From the NCBI GenBank assembly GCA_002869065.1, contig PKTR01000002.1, positions 620,001 to 684,000 of the forward strand: DNA of 64,000 nt, in the 5' to 3' direction. The stretch comes from Hyphomicrobiales bacterium (lineage in GTDB: Bacteria > Pseudomonadota > Alphaproteobacteria > Rhizobiales > Rhodobiaceae). Shown one piece after another: positions 57,027-64,000 of the stretch (positions are counted from its first letter, which is position 1; each line of letters opens with the position of its first letter). Made by a program: the position numbers and the translations under genes. The notes under the pieces are model-generated. The model saw only the letters and a list, made by a program, of their open reading frames with translations, was not told where the DNA came from and did not search any database.

Positions 57027-58547
57027 ATGTTGCCGACACCGAAACCGGCTCTCAAGCCGAACACCTACGAGTTCGAATCCACTCCTCTCGTCAAGCCGAC
57101 CGGCTTTCGCGAATACGACGCGCGCTGGTGGTTCGGCAATCCGGGGGCCGCGAAGGACCCTGAGCTCAACCTGATGGGCGTAACCGCGCTCGGCATGGGG
57201 CTCGGCACGCTGATCAAGGAAATGGGCGTCAAGCCGGAGATCGTCACCGGCCACGACTACCGGTCCTATTCCTCGTCGATCAAGATGGCACTGGTGTCTG
57301 GCATGATGGCAGCCGGCTGCAAGGTCTACGACATCGGCCTGGCGCTTTCGCCGATGGCCTATTTCGCCCAGTTCGAGCTCGATGTGCCGGCGGTCGCCAT
57401 GGTCACGGCCTCGCACAACGACAATGGCTGGACCGGCGTGAAGATGGGCGCCAACCGCCCCCTCACCTTCGGTCCCGACGAGATGACCCGGCTGAAGGAA
57501 ATCGTGCTGTCGGGCGCGTTCGCCAAGGGCGACGGCGGCGGCTACGAATATGTCGAGAATTTCGCCGAGCGCTACTTCGCCGACCTGACGGGCCGGGCGA
57601 AGCTGTCGCGACCGATCAAGATCGTGGCTGCCTGCGGCAACGGCACGGCAGGCGCCTTCGCGCCGCAGATCCTGAAAGCGCTCGGCGCCGAGGTGATCGA
57701 ACTCGACTGCGAGCTCGACTACTCCTTCCCGCGTTACAATCCGAACCCGGAAGACATGGAGATGCTGCACGCGCTCCGCGACAAGGTGATGGAAACTGGC
57801 GCGGAAGTCGGCCTCGGCTTTGACGGCGACGGCGACCGCTGCGGCGTTGTCGACAATGAGGGCGAGGAGATCTTCGCCGACAAGGTCGGCGTCATGCTGG
57901 CGCGAGATCTCGCCGCGATCTATCCGAACTCCCAGTTCGTCGTCGACGTGAAATCGACCGGCCTGTTCATGACCGATCCAGTGCTGAACGAGCGCGGCGC
58001 CAAGACCGACTACTGGAAGACCGGCCACTCCTACATCAAGCGGCGGGTCAACGAACTGAACGCGCTCGTCGGTTTCGAGAAGTCGGGCCACTATTTCTTC
58101 AACGCGCCGATCGGACGCGGCTACGACGACGGCCTCGTCTCGGCGATCGCCATTCTCGACATGCTCGACCGCAACCCGGGCAAGTCGATGGCCGATCTGC
58201 GCCGCGCGCTGCCGAAGACCTGGGGCTCGCCGACCATGTCGCCGCATTGCGACGACGAGACCAAATACGGCATCGTCGACAAGGTGGTGCAGCGCTTCAC
58301 CGACATGAAGGCCGCCGGCGAGACGATCATCGGGCAGAAGATCATCGACCTCGTCACGGTCAACGGCGTGCGCGTCGTCGCCGAGGACGGCACCTGGGGC
58401 CTGGTGCGCGCCTCCTCGAACAAGCCGGAGCTGGTCGTCGTCGTCGAAAGCCCGACCTCGGAAGAGAACATGCACGCCATGTTCAAGGCCGTCGACGCGG
58501 TGCTGCGCGAGAACCCGGAAGTCGGCGAATACAACCAGACGATCTGA
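57027..58547 (+). CDS. phosphomannomutase/phosphoglucomutase
   Basis: An alpha-D-phosphohexomutase of 506 residues that interconverts hexose 1- and 6-phosphates for exopolysaccharide and LPS sugars. The phosphoserine loop is VTASHNDNGWTGVKMG (the Asn-Asp-Asn variant of the usual His-Asn-Pro loop), the Mg site is GFDGDGDRCGVVD, the sugar loop is FEKSGHYFF and domain 4 closes with LVRASSNKPELVVVVES. It stands alone with its own terminator. Confidence 0.92.
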   Translation: MLPTPKPALKPNTYEFESTPLVKPTGFREYDARWWFGNPGAAKDPELNLMGVTALGMGLGTLIKEMGVKPEIVTGHDYRSYSSSIKMALVSGMMAAGCKVYDIGLALSPMAYFAQFELDVPAVAMVTASHNDNGWTGVKMGANRPLTFGPDEMTRLKEIVLSGAFAKGDGGGYEYVENFAERYFADLTGRAKLSRPIKIVAACGNGTAGAFAPQILKALGAEVIELDCELDYSFPRYNPNPEDMEMLHALRDKVMETGAEVGLGFDGDGDRCGVVDNEGEEIFADKVGVMLARDLAAIYPNSQFVVDVKSTGLFMTDPVLNERGAKTDYWKTGHSYIKRRVNELNALVGFEKSGHYFFNAPIGRGYDDGLVSAIAILDMLDRNPGKSMADLRRALPKTWGSPTMSPHCDDETKYGIVDKVVQRFTDMKAAGETIIGQKIIDLVTVNGVRVVAEDGTWGLVRASSNKPELVVVVESPTSEENMHAMFKAVDAVLRENPEVGEYNQTI

Positions 58548-58573
58548 CGGGAGTCAGCGTCTTAGCGAATACG

Positions 58574-58601
58574 AAAGGCCGGGGACTTCCCCGGCCTTTT
58601 T
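58574..58601 (+). terminator. intrinsic terminator of the phosphohexomutase gene
   Basis: AAAGGCCGGGG pairs with CCCCGGCCTTT around a short loop, then a T run. It starts 27 bases after the stop. Confidence 0.85.
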
Positions 58602-58699
58602 GTTTGGAGTGGGAGCCAGAAATCGTACTTGGTGGACAGGGATTCAGAGATTGGGTTCAACAACAGGGAGGTCGGTGAGAGCCCACTTTTCCTCTCACT

Positions 58700-58730
58700 C
58701 ACGTCATCCTCCGGCTTGACCGGAGGATCG
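58700..58730 (-). repeat. type-A palindromic repeat left of the GIY-YIG gene
   Basis: The exact complement of the 31-bp unit at 59068-59098 and of 37791-37821. Stem ATCCTCCGG / CCGGAGGAT with loop CTTGA. It lies 29 bases beyond the GIY-YIG stop. Confidence 0.85.
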
Positions 58731-58759
58731 CGTTCCAAGTTCTCCGGCGCTATCAACTG

Positions 58760-59047
58760 CTAGCGATTAAGCAAGGGATAGAGGTCTTCCCACTCAGGAT
58801 TACTTTTCTCAATGAGTTCGACTTTCCAAGCCCGGTTCCACGCCTTGAGACGCTTTTCACGATGGATCGCGTCAGCGACCGACGGGAAGCCCTCATAATA
58901 CACCAAGCGGTCAAGAGCGTAGCGTCTGGAAAAACCTTCATGGATCCCTTCGCGGTGTTCCCATATCCGCGGTGCAAGATCGTTGGTAACCCCGATATAC
59001 AGAGTCCCTTTCGGCCGATTGCTGATCATGTAGACGAAGAAAGTCAT
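58760..59047 (-). CDS. GIY-YIG nuclease family protein (UPF0213-like)
   Basis: A single-domain GIY-YIG endonuclease-like protein of 95 residues. The two signature motifs are YMISN (Gly-Ile-Tyr position, here degenerate) and TLYIGVTNDLAPRIWEHR (Tyr-Ile-Gly with the catalytic Arg), then LVYYEGFPSVADAIHREKRL with the metal-binding glutamate and KAWNRAWKVELIEKSNPEWE. The gene is framed by a perfect 31-bp inverted repeat (58700-58730 and 59068-59098), with only 29 and 20 bases between repeat and gene. Functions of this family are uncertain; repair or mobility is possible. Confidence 0.85.
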   Translation of the reverse strand: MTFFVYMISNRPKGTLYIGVTNDLAPRIWEHREGIHEGFSRRYALDRLVYYEGFPSVADAIHREKRLKAWNRAWKVELIEKSNPEWEDLYPLLNR

Positions 59048-59067
59048 GCTCTTATACAGGCCGCGCC

Positions 59068-59098
59068 CGATCCTCCGGTCAAGCCGGAGGATGACGTG
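59068..59098 (+). repeat. type-A palindromic repeat right of the GIY-YIG gene
   Basis: A 31-bp unit identical to 37791-37821 and inverted relative to 58700-58730. It starts 20 bases upstream of the GIY-YIG start codon. Confidence 0.85.
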
Positions 59099-59175
59099 GG
59101 GTGGGCTGAGGATGAGGTGGTTTGAACCGGAAGTGATGTCGGCAGAGTGTCATGCAGCTCCTTCCACAAACGCAA

Positions 59176-59228
59176 CGGCATACCGTATCGAGGTGGGCAA
59201 TAGACCCCGGCTCAAGGCCGGGGTGACG
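59176..59228 (+). repeat. type-B palindromic repeat, copy 2
   Basis: Matches 37854-37906 at 46 of 53 positions. Core stem CCCCGGC / GCCGGGG with loop TCAAG. It lies 77 bases after the type-A unit, compared with 32 at the other locus. Confidence 0.75.
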
Positions 59229-59314
59229 GGGAGTGTGTGTGGTAAACGGCGAGCCCGACAATTCATGCCGCGCCCACGCAGGCGACGCAGTGACGCCCTT
59301 CTTTCTCCGCCTCC

Positions 59315-59779
59315 TCAAAAATCGAGCGGGGCGTTGTCGACCACTTCCTTCATGACGAAGAAGGTGCGGGTCTGGCGCACGCCGGGCAGCGCGATGAGCT
59401 GTTCGCCATGCAGCCGGTTGAAGTCAGCCATGTCGCGGACGCGGATTTTCAGGAAATAGTCGAAGTCGCCGGCGACCAGATGGCAATCGAGAATGAAGGG
59501 CAGGTCGCGGGTCGCCTCCTCGAAGGCGGCGAAGCTTTCCGGCGTCGAGCGGTCGAGCACCACGCCGACCATGACGAGCGCGGCGCGACCGACCTTTTCC
59601 GGCGCCACATGGGCACGCACGGTCTCGACATAGCCTTCGGCAAACAGCCGCTGGGTGCGCCTATGGCAGGTCGCGGCGCTGACATTGACCCGCGCGGCGA
59701 GCTCGGCATTGCCGATGCGGCCATCGGCCTGCAGCAGGCGGAGAATCTTCAGATCGGTTCTGTCGAGATCGGAGGGCAT
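59315..59779 (-). CDS. acdR: Lrp/AsnC-family regulator, AcdR-like
   Basis: A transcription regulator of 154 residues. The helix-turn-helix is RIGNAELAARVNVSAATCHR and the C-terminal RAM (ligand-binding) domain contains FILDCHLVAGDFDYFLKIRV and LPGVRQTRTFFVMKEVVDN. It is divergent from the ACC deaminase gene with a 158-base gap, the known arrangement of AcdR, which activates or represses acdS in response to ACC and leucine. The name rests on this context. Confidence 0.85.
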   Translation of the reverse strand: MPSDLDRTDLKILRLLQADGRIGNAELAARVNVSAATCHRRTQRLFAEGYVETVRAHVAPEKVGRAALVMVGVVLDRSTPESFAAFEEATRDLPFILDCHLVAGDFDYFLKIRVRDMADFNRLHGEQLIALPGVRQTRTFFVMKEVVDNAPLDF

Positions 59780-59901
59780 GAAAGTTTCTTCCGTTTATTG
59801 AAATATATTCCGAGTATTCGCTCAACATTCTCGTCCACTCTCACTTTGCCCGTCAATTCCATCTCCCATTTCGAGAGCACCTTTCTGAGCTGTTTCGCTA
59901 G

Positions 59902-59923
59902 GATTGAACCAATTCCTTCAATC
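59902..59923. promoter_or_regulatory. inverted repeat upstream of acdS, candidate AcdR site
   Basis: GATTGAA and TTCAATC are perfect complements separated by eight bases. The site ends 14 bases before the acdS start codon, within the acdR-acdS divergent gap, where a regulator could block or activate acdS. Confidence 0.5.
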
Positions 59924-59937
59924 GCACAGGTGTTCTC

Positions 59938-60951
59938 ATGCTGGAAAAATTCGACCGCTACCCGCTCATGTTCGGGCCGACCCCGATCGAGAAACTCCCC
60001 CGCCTTTCCGCCGCGCTCGGCGACAAGGTCGAGATCTACGCCAAGCGCGAGGACTGCAATTCCGGTCTCGCTTTCGGCGGCAACAAGGTGCGCAAGCTCG
60101 AATATATCATCCCCGACGCCATCGCGTCCGGCGCCGACACACTCGTCTCCATCGGCGGTGTGCAATCGAACCACACACGGCAGGTGGCCGCCGTCGCCGC
60201 CAAGATCGGCATGAAGTGCCGGCTGGTACAGGAAAGCTGGGTGCCATTCGAGGACGCCGTCTACGACCGGGTCGGCAACATCCTGATGAGCCGGGTGATG
60301 GGCGCGGAGATCGAACTCGTCGACGAGGGCTTCGACATCGGTATTCGCGAGAGCTGGGAAGCGGCGCTCGAGGACGTGAAAGCCAAGGGCGGCACGCCCT
60401 ACCCGATCCCGGCCGGAGCCTCGGTGCACAAGTTCGGCGGGCTCGGCTTCGTCGGCTTTGCCGAGGAAGTGCGCGCGCAGGAGGCCGAACTCGGCTTCAA
60501 GTTCGACTATGTCATCGTCTGCACGGTCACCGGCTCGACCCACGCCGGTATGCTGGTCGGCTTCGCCGCCGACGGCCGCGCGAACAGGGTGATCGGCATC
60601 GACGCGTCCGGCACGCCCGACCAGACCCGCGCGCAGGTGATGGAGATCGCGCAGAACACAGCTGAACTGGTTGAACTAGGGCGGCCGATCAGCGACGATG
60701 ACCTCGTCCTGATCAACGACTATGCCTATCCCTGTTACGGGGTGCCGTCGAAAGAGACCAACGAGGCGATCCGGCTTTGCGCCCGCACCGAAGGCATGAT
60801 GACCGATCCGGTCTATGAGGGGAAATCGATGCAGGGGCTGATCGATCTGGTCGGCAAGGACTACTTCCCGGCCGGCTCGAAGGTCCTCTACGCCCATCTC
60901 GGCGGCGTGCCGGCGATCAACGGCTACAGCTACATCTATCGCAACGGCTGA
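59938..60951 (+). CDS. acdS: 1-aminocyclopropane-1-carboxylate deaminase
   Basis: A PLP enzyme of 337 residues that opens ACC, the plant ethylene precursor, to 2-oxobutyrate and ammonia. Residues that separate true ACC deaminases from D-cysteine desulfhydrases are all present: Lys50 (PLP), Ser77, Tyr293, Glu294 and Leu321, each one position earlier than in the Pseudomonas enzyme (51, 78, 294, 295, 322). The motifs [19 protein letters not shown] and [16 protein letters not shown] are typical. It is divergent from acdR and its use suggests a rhizosphere or plant-associated habit. Confidence 0.96.
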   Translation: MLEKFDRYPLMFGPTPIEKLPRLSAALGDKVEIYAKREDCNSGLAFGGNKVRKLEYIIPDAIASGADTLVSIGGVQSNHTRQVAAVAAKIGMKCRLVQESWVPFEDAVYDRVGNILMSRVMGAEIELVDEGFDIGIRESWEAALEDVKAKGGTPYPIPAGASVHKFGGLGFVGFAEEVRAQEAELGFKFDYVIVCTVTGSTHAGMLVGFAADGRANRVIGIDASGTPDQTRAQVMEIAQNTAELVELGRPISDDDLVLINDYAYPCYGVPSKETNEAIRLCARTEGMMTDPVYEGKSMQGLIDLVGKDYFPAGSKVLYAHLGGVPAINGYSYIYRNG

Positions 60952-60999
60952 GGTCGGCGACGCAAGCAGAGGCCGGCGGTGCAAACCGCCGGAGGGTCG

Positions 61000-61473
61000 C
61001 TACTTCTTGGTGGCTTTCGGCGGTTTGTCCTCGCACATGCGGCGAACGTAGGTGGCGTGGTTTTCCGGGCTCTGCTGCTGCAAGTCGAAGGACAGCAGAT
61101 ACCAGGTGTCGCTTGGGCGGTAGATGTGGAAGATCAGCGAGAACGTGTTCTGGCCGTGCACGAAATAGGAACGGCAGACGATCGACGGCGTAATCGAGGA
61201 ATCGTGCGCGGGATCGAAAGCGACCGGTTGCAGCCCGTTCACGAGGCCCTGAAAGCCGGCAACGCTGCCCGCCACCTGCTGTTTCACCTTGGCGTACGAG
61301 TCCGGCATCCGGGCGATCACCCCATCGGTGAAGCTTTTCGCATCGCGCTTGACCAGACTGGCGACCAGGTCGTCGGTCCACGGCGCCATTTCGGGAGCAG
61401 CATGCGCCGACGTCGCCGCGAGAAAAAACACTGCGGCAGTGATGCGCGCCCAATTGCAGGAAAAATTGCCCAT
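61000..61473 (-). CDS. uncharacterised secreted protein
   Basis: I do not recognise a family. The 157-residue protein starts with a signal peptide (ARITAAVFFLAATSAHA) and has a helical first half (DDLVASLVKRDAKSFTDGVI) and a beta-rich second half (SYFVHGQNTFSLIFHIYRPS, WYLLSFDLQQQS), which could be an NTF2- or SnoaL-like fold. Two cysteines (IVCRSYF and MCEDKPP) may pair. It converges on acdS with 48 bases between stops. Confidence 0.7.
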   Translation of the reverse strand: MGNFSCNWARITAAVFFLAATSAHAAPEMAPWTDDLVASLVKRDAKSFTDGVIARMPDSYAKVKQQVAGSVAGFQGLVNGLQPVAFDPAHDSSITPSIVCRSYFVHGQNTFSLIFHIYRPSDTWYLLSFDLQQQSPENHATYVRRMCEDKPPKATKK

Positions 61474-61953
61474 TCATCATCTCCGTTGCACGGTTCAGGC
61501 GAACCGGCCTGTTTCAGGTGAGGGAACGACGCCGCATCGTACCATGCATCGGCACTTCGGGCAGTATCGGAGGCGCGGGCTGGGGCGAAAACATTGTGCA
61601 GCGCAAACGTTCATGGAAACAACCAGAGACATTTCCGGTTGAACTTTTCATTGATGTTACCGGATTTTTCCGTTTATCTGATTTACGTAACAAAAACGGC
61701 AGCAGGGATCGCCGGCAGTATTTGATGCCGGGCGGGACGATTTCCGAAGTCGCCGGACGCATAAATATTCCAAAGCAGCGGGGAAATGCTCATGAGATAC
61801 CGACTCGGTCATCACTTCCGATCGGCCTAGATCCGTTCGCCCGACAATCCGCTTTCCGCGCTCCGTGACCACCCGAACGCGCGGAGTCAAAACGATCTCG
61901 CACGGATTAAATTCCGCCAATCGGCCGCAACTCACTCAACGGTGCCAATCGGT
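61474..61953. other. gap between the secreted protein gene and protoglobin 1
   Basis: This 480-base divergent gap has mixed base composition with an AT-rich stretch around 61620-61700. A plus-strand open frame (61518-61868) has no recognisable protein and no ribosome site. I found no FNR-type TTGAT-N4-ATCAA box. Confidence 0.45.
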
Positions 61954-62436
61954 ATGTCATTCCAGCCAATGAACCGGCTTTCCGAAAATGTCGCCTTCGT
62001 CGATCTGACCGATGCCGACAAGAAAGCCGCCTGGGCGGCCTGGGCAGTTATCGCGACCGCCCTGCCCGCCATCATCGAATCCTTCTACGAACACCTGCGG
62101 TCGATTGACCAGGATTACCCACTCCACGGCATCGACATGCCGAGATTAAAGGCGCAGCAATTCGCCTATTGGGAGATGATTTTCACCGGCAACCTCGCGG
62201 GCGCGGCCGAACTGCAGAACAAGCGCATCGTTGCCAAACACAAGGCGCGCGACATTCCGCTCAGCACCTATCTCGGTAGTTATGGCTGGTTCGGAACCCA
62301 CTTCATGCAGGCGGTCACGTCGACGCCGCTGCCTGACGGCGTTTCGGTCGGCGCCGCGATGACGGCGATCCACAAGCTGATCGTACTCGACATGATGACG
62401 GCGTCGGACGCCTACGATTCGTTCGCGGTACTTTAA
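61954..62436 (+). CDS. standalone protoglobin domain protein 1
   Basis: A single-domain sensor globin of 160 residues (protoglobin, as in HemAT and globin-coupled sensors) without an output domain. The proximal histidine is His96 in IVAKHKARDI, followed by the G-helix region STYLGSYGWF; the B-helix region FYEHLRSI and QQFAYWEMIFTGNL are typical. It should bind O2, NO or CO through haem. The ATG at 61954 gives the same length as its tandem paralogue 523 bases downstream and the same distance (14 residues) to the shared FVDLT motif. Confidence 0.85.
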   Translation: MSFQPMNRLSENVAFVDLTDADKKAAWAAWAVIATALPAIIESFYEHLRSIDQDYPLHGIDMPRLKAQQFAYWEMIFTGNLAGAAELQNKRIVAKHKARDIPLSTYLGSYGWFGTHFMQAVTSTPLPDGVSVGAAMTAIHKLIVLDMMTASDAYDSFAVL

Positions 62437-62959
62437 GGAAAAATCCGAAGGCGAAAGACAGCACCGTGCGGCGCTGCCGAATGAGGTGTGTCCTGCCCCG
62501 TTGAAAATGCGTCATCTTTTGTGTCACTGGGCCAGAGATTTTTTATACGAATTTCGGATATATGTCGTGAAATGATCAATAATTCTCAATTTTTTCTCAT
62601 TTATACTGCACAGTTTTGGCGTTATTCTCCTATTGCTCTACGGAATAACTGCATTTCTTCCATTGGTTGCAATCTTCATGCATAGAAAATTAAATATTGC
62701 ACTCGACGATAAGAAGAAATTGGGGATTCGCGGGGACTTCCTGGCCAACGTGACACGCTTCTTGACCTTTCTTCGGAATAGAACACGAATCAATGCTTGG
62801 GCCGAGTGTCCATTACGGACTTATCTCAATTTCAACGCCGAAAATTCTTGCTGGCGCTCGCGAGCGAGCAAGATGCTCGATCACCCTTCGTTTCGCTGCT
62901 GAACCCGCGCACATCCGACATCCACCGTTTCACCGAGCAATCAAGAAGAACATGCAGCC
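62437..62959. other. AT-rich gap between the two protoglobin genes
   Basis: A 523-base gap that is much poorer in G and C than the rest of the window between about 62520 and 62800. One plus-strand frame after a TGA near 62572 encodes a very hydrophobic stretch (HSFGVILLLLYGITAFLPLV) and runs to 62902, but it has no good start codon, so it may be a gene remnant or chance. The promoter of protoglobin 2 must be here. Confidence 0.4.
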
Positions 62960-63442
62960 ATGAACGCCACCGCAAGAAACCTGCTGAACCACCATGAAGC
63001 CTTCGTCGACCTGACCGCATCCGACAAGGCCGCGGCAGAGGTGGCGTGGACCATCATCGGCCCGCAATTGCCAAAGGTGATCGACGCGTTCTACGAGCAC
63101 CTTGCGCGCATTCGACAGGATCGCCAGCTGATCGGTATCGATGTCGAAGCGCTGAAGAAGAAACAGTTCGCCTATTGGGAGATGATGTTCGCGGGCAACC
63201 TGAAAGGGGTGTTCGAGGCGCAGAGCAAGCACATCGTCGCCAAGCACAAGGCCCGGGATATCCGCCTCAGTACCTATCTCGGCAGCTATGGCTGGTACGG
63301 CATCCGCTTCATGGCGATGATTGAAGGCGCGGAGATCCCGGAGGGCATGACCGCGAGTTCGATCATGGCCGCCATCCACAAGCTGATCGTGCTCGACATG
63401 ATGGTGGCCTCCGACGCCTACGACAATTTCACCCTGCTTTAG
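62960..63442 (+). CDS. standalone protoglobin domain protein 2
   Basis: The paralogue of the preceding protoglobin, also 160 residues. Shared blocks are FVDLT, FYEHL, KQFAYWEMMFAGNL, HIVAKHKARDIRLSTYLGSY and AIHKLIVLDMMVASDAYD. The proximal histidine is again His96. Differences cluster in the first 50 residues and before the last helix. AGAAGAAC lies ahead of the ATG at 62960. A cytochrome c'-like gene converges 43 bases after the stop. Confidence 0.86.
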   Translation: MNATARNLLNHHEAFVDLTASDKAAAEVAWTIIGPQLPKVIDAFYEHLARIRQDRQLIGIDVEALKKKQFAYWEMMFAGNLKGVFEAQSKHIVAKHKARDIRLSTYLGSYGWYGIRFMAMIEGAEIPEGMTASSIMAAIHKLIVLDMMVASDAYDNFTLL

Positions 63443-63484
63443 CCGCCCGCTTGCCCGCGGGGGTTTGAGCGACGCGCTTTTGTG

Positions 63485-63961
63485 TTAGTGAATCCGGAAT
63501 GCCGCGTGGCAGGCGACGCAGGTTTCGGTGACCGCGCCGAGCGCGGAGAAAATCGCCTTGCGACCCTCGGCGCTGTTGGCGAGATCGGCATCCTGGACGG
63601 CGACCACGAAGCGGCTGGCGGCGTGATGCATCTCGGTGCCGATGGCCTGCATCCGCTCGGGCATGAAGGGCGCCATGTGCGCCGCGCCATGCGATCCAAG
63701 CGACGACATGCCGAGACGGGCTTCGGCTATCTTGCCGGCCGCAGCCGGATCGTCGTCGGCCAGCGCGGCAAGAATTTCGTTCACCGCAGCCAGGTGATCG
63801 CGCATGTTGCCGAGCATGTGCTCCTGCATCATCGCCGGCAGCTCGACCAGCTCGCGCTCGTCGCCGGCGGCATTCAGTGAAACCGGCGCCAGCGCGGCCA
63901 GAGTGAATGCGGTCAGCGCGAATGCGGCCGACACGCCTGCTGTGATGAGTTTCCTGCGCAT
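63485..63961 (-). CDS. cytochrome c'-like (class II) haem protein
   Basis: A 158-residue secreted protein with a signal peptide (AAFALTAFTLAALAPVSLNA) and one haem-binding CVACH (148-152) nearly at the C-terminus, the class II cytochrome c arrangement of a four-helix bundle. Methionine- and histidine-rich segments (MMQEHMLGNMRDHL; MAPFMPERMQAIGTEMHHAA) are unusual. Cytochromes c' bind NO and CO; electron transfer is the alternative. It converges on the protoglobin pair. Confidence 0.8.
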   Translation of the reverse strand: MRRKLITAGVSAAFALTAFTLAALAPVSLNAAGDERELVELPAMMQEHMLGNMRDHLAAVNEILAALADDDPAAAGKIAEARLGMSSLGSHGAAHMAPFMPERMQAIGTEMHHAASRFVVAVQDADLANSAEGRKAIFSALGAVTETCVACHAAFRIH

Positions 63962-64000
63962 GATGTCTCCTCCCCTACGGTCGACGCACTCTAGCGAGCC

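Noticed and set aside
61474-61953. FNR/FixK box upstream of the protoglobin gene
   Set aside because: TTGAT occurs but without a matching ATCAA half at the right distance.

Overview
The window reads as chromosomal DNA of a high-GC alphaproteobacterium, most likely in the Hyphomicrobiales (Rhizobiales). The evidence is the gene order rnd-lptC-lptA-lptB-rpoN-hpf-ptsN, the order rpmH-rnpA-yidC-engB, the dapD...dapE-truA-fmt-def-rmuC neighbourhood, an Hsp20-DUF1150 pair, a full Tad/Cpa pilus locus and an AcdR-AcdS pair. I cannot name the genus. No phage, IS element or CRISPR array is visible. One tRNA gene (Arg, anticodon ACG) is present.

Layout. 0.3-1.1 kb: small heat shock protein and a DUF1150 protein. 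1.2-7.3 kb (minus): nitrogen PTS EIIA, ribosome hibernation factor, sigma-54, LptB/A/C lipopolysaccharide transport, RNase D. 7.5-9.4 kb: tRNA-Arg, a HAD nucleotidase, argB. 9.7-15.5 kb: an accessory block with a flavocytochrome c sulfide dehydrogenase (FccA-FccB) followed by a NapC-type tetrahaem cytochrome, and divergently a PruR-DcpA-like pterin/c-di-GMP module. 15.6-18.7 kb: engB, yidC, rnpA, rpmH with a near-consensus promoter. 19-24.5 kb: a TVP38 membrane protein, a disulfide-reductase-like flavoprotein, an orphan histidine kinase, a DUF4405 membrane protein and a LOG-family gene cut by an in-frame amber codon. 24.8-37.5 kb: lysine biosynthesis (dapD, dapE), RNA modification and translation genes (truA, fmt, def), lepB, rmuC, a GhrA-like reductase and ilvD. 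37.5-38 kb: palindromic repeats. 38-40.7 kb: NlpC/P60 hydrolase, a MarR-type regulator, leucyl aminopeptidase.

41-53.9 kb is the Tad pilus locus. On the minus strand run flp, cpaA, cpaB, cpaC, cpaD, cpaE, cpaF, tadB and tadC. tadD converges from the other side, and three plus-strand genes (an orphan CpaC N-domain protein and two TadE/F pseudopilins) diverge from flp. No TadG follows them. 54-58.6 kb: PhnD-like binding protein, acetylpolyamine amidohydrolase/HDAC-like enzyme, periplasmic retropepsin, phosphomannomutase. 58.7-59.2 kb: a GIY-YIG endonuclease gene framed by a perfect 31-bp inverted repeat of the REP type. 59.3-61 kb: AcdR and ACC deaminase, which fits a plant-associated life. 61.9-64 kb: two tandem standalone protoglobins and a cytochrome c'-like protein.

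Shared themes are surface life (Tad pilus, DcpA dual GGDEF-EAL enzyme, exopolysaccharide precursors from phosphomannomutase), plant interaction (AcdS), sulfide oxidation, and gas or redox sensing (protoglobins, cytochrome c'). The most notable items are the interrupted LOG gene, the REP-framed GIY-YIG gene, the Fcc-NapC cassette, the PruR-DcpA pair, the tandem protoglobins and the duplicated 36-bp operator-like element upstream of cpaA.
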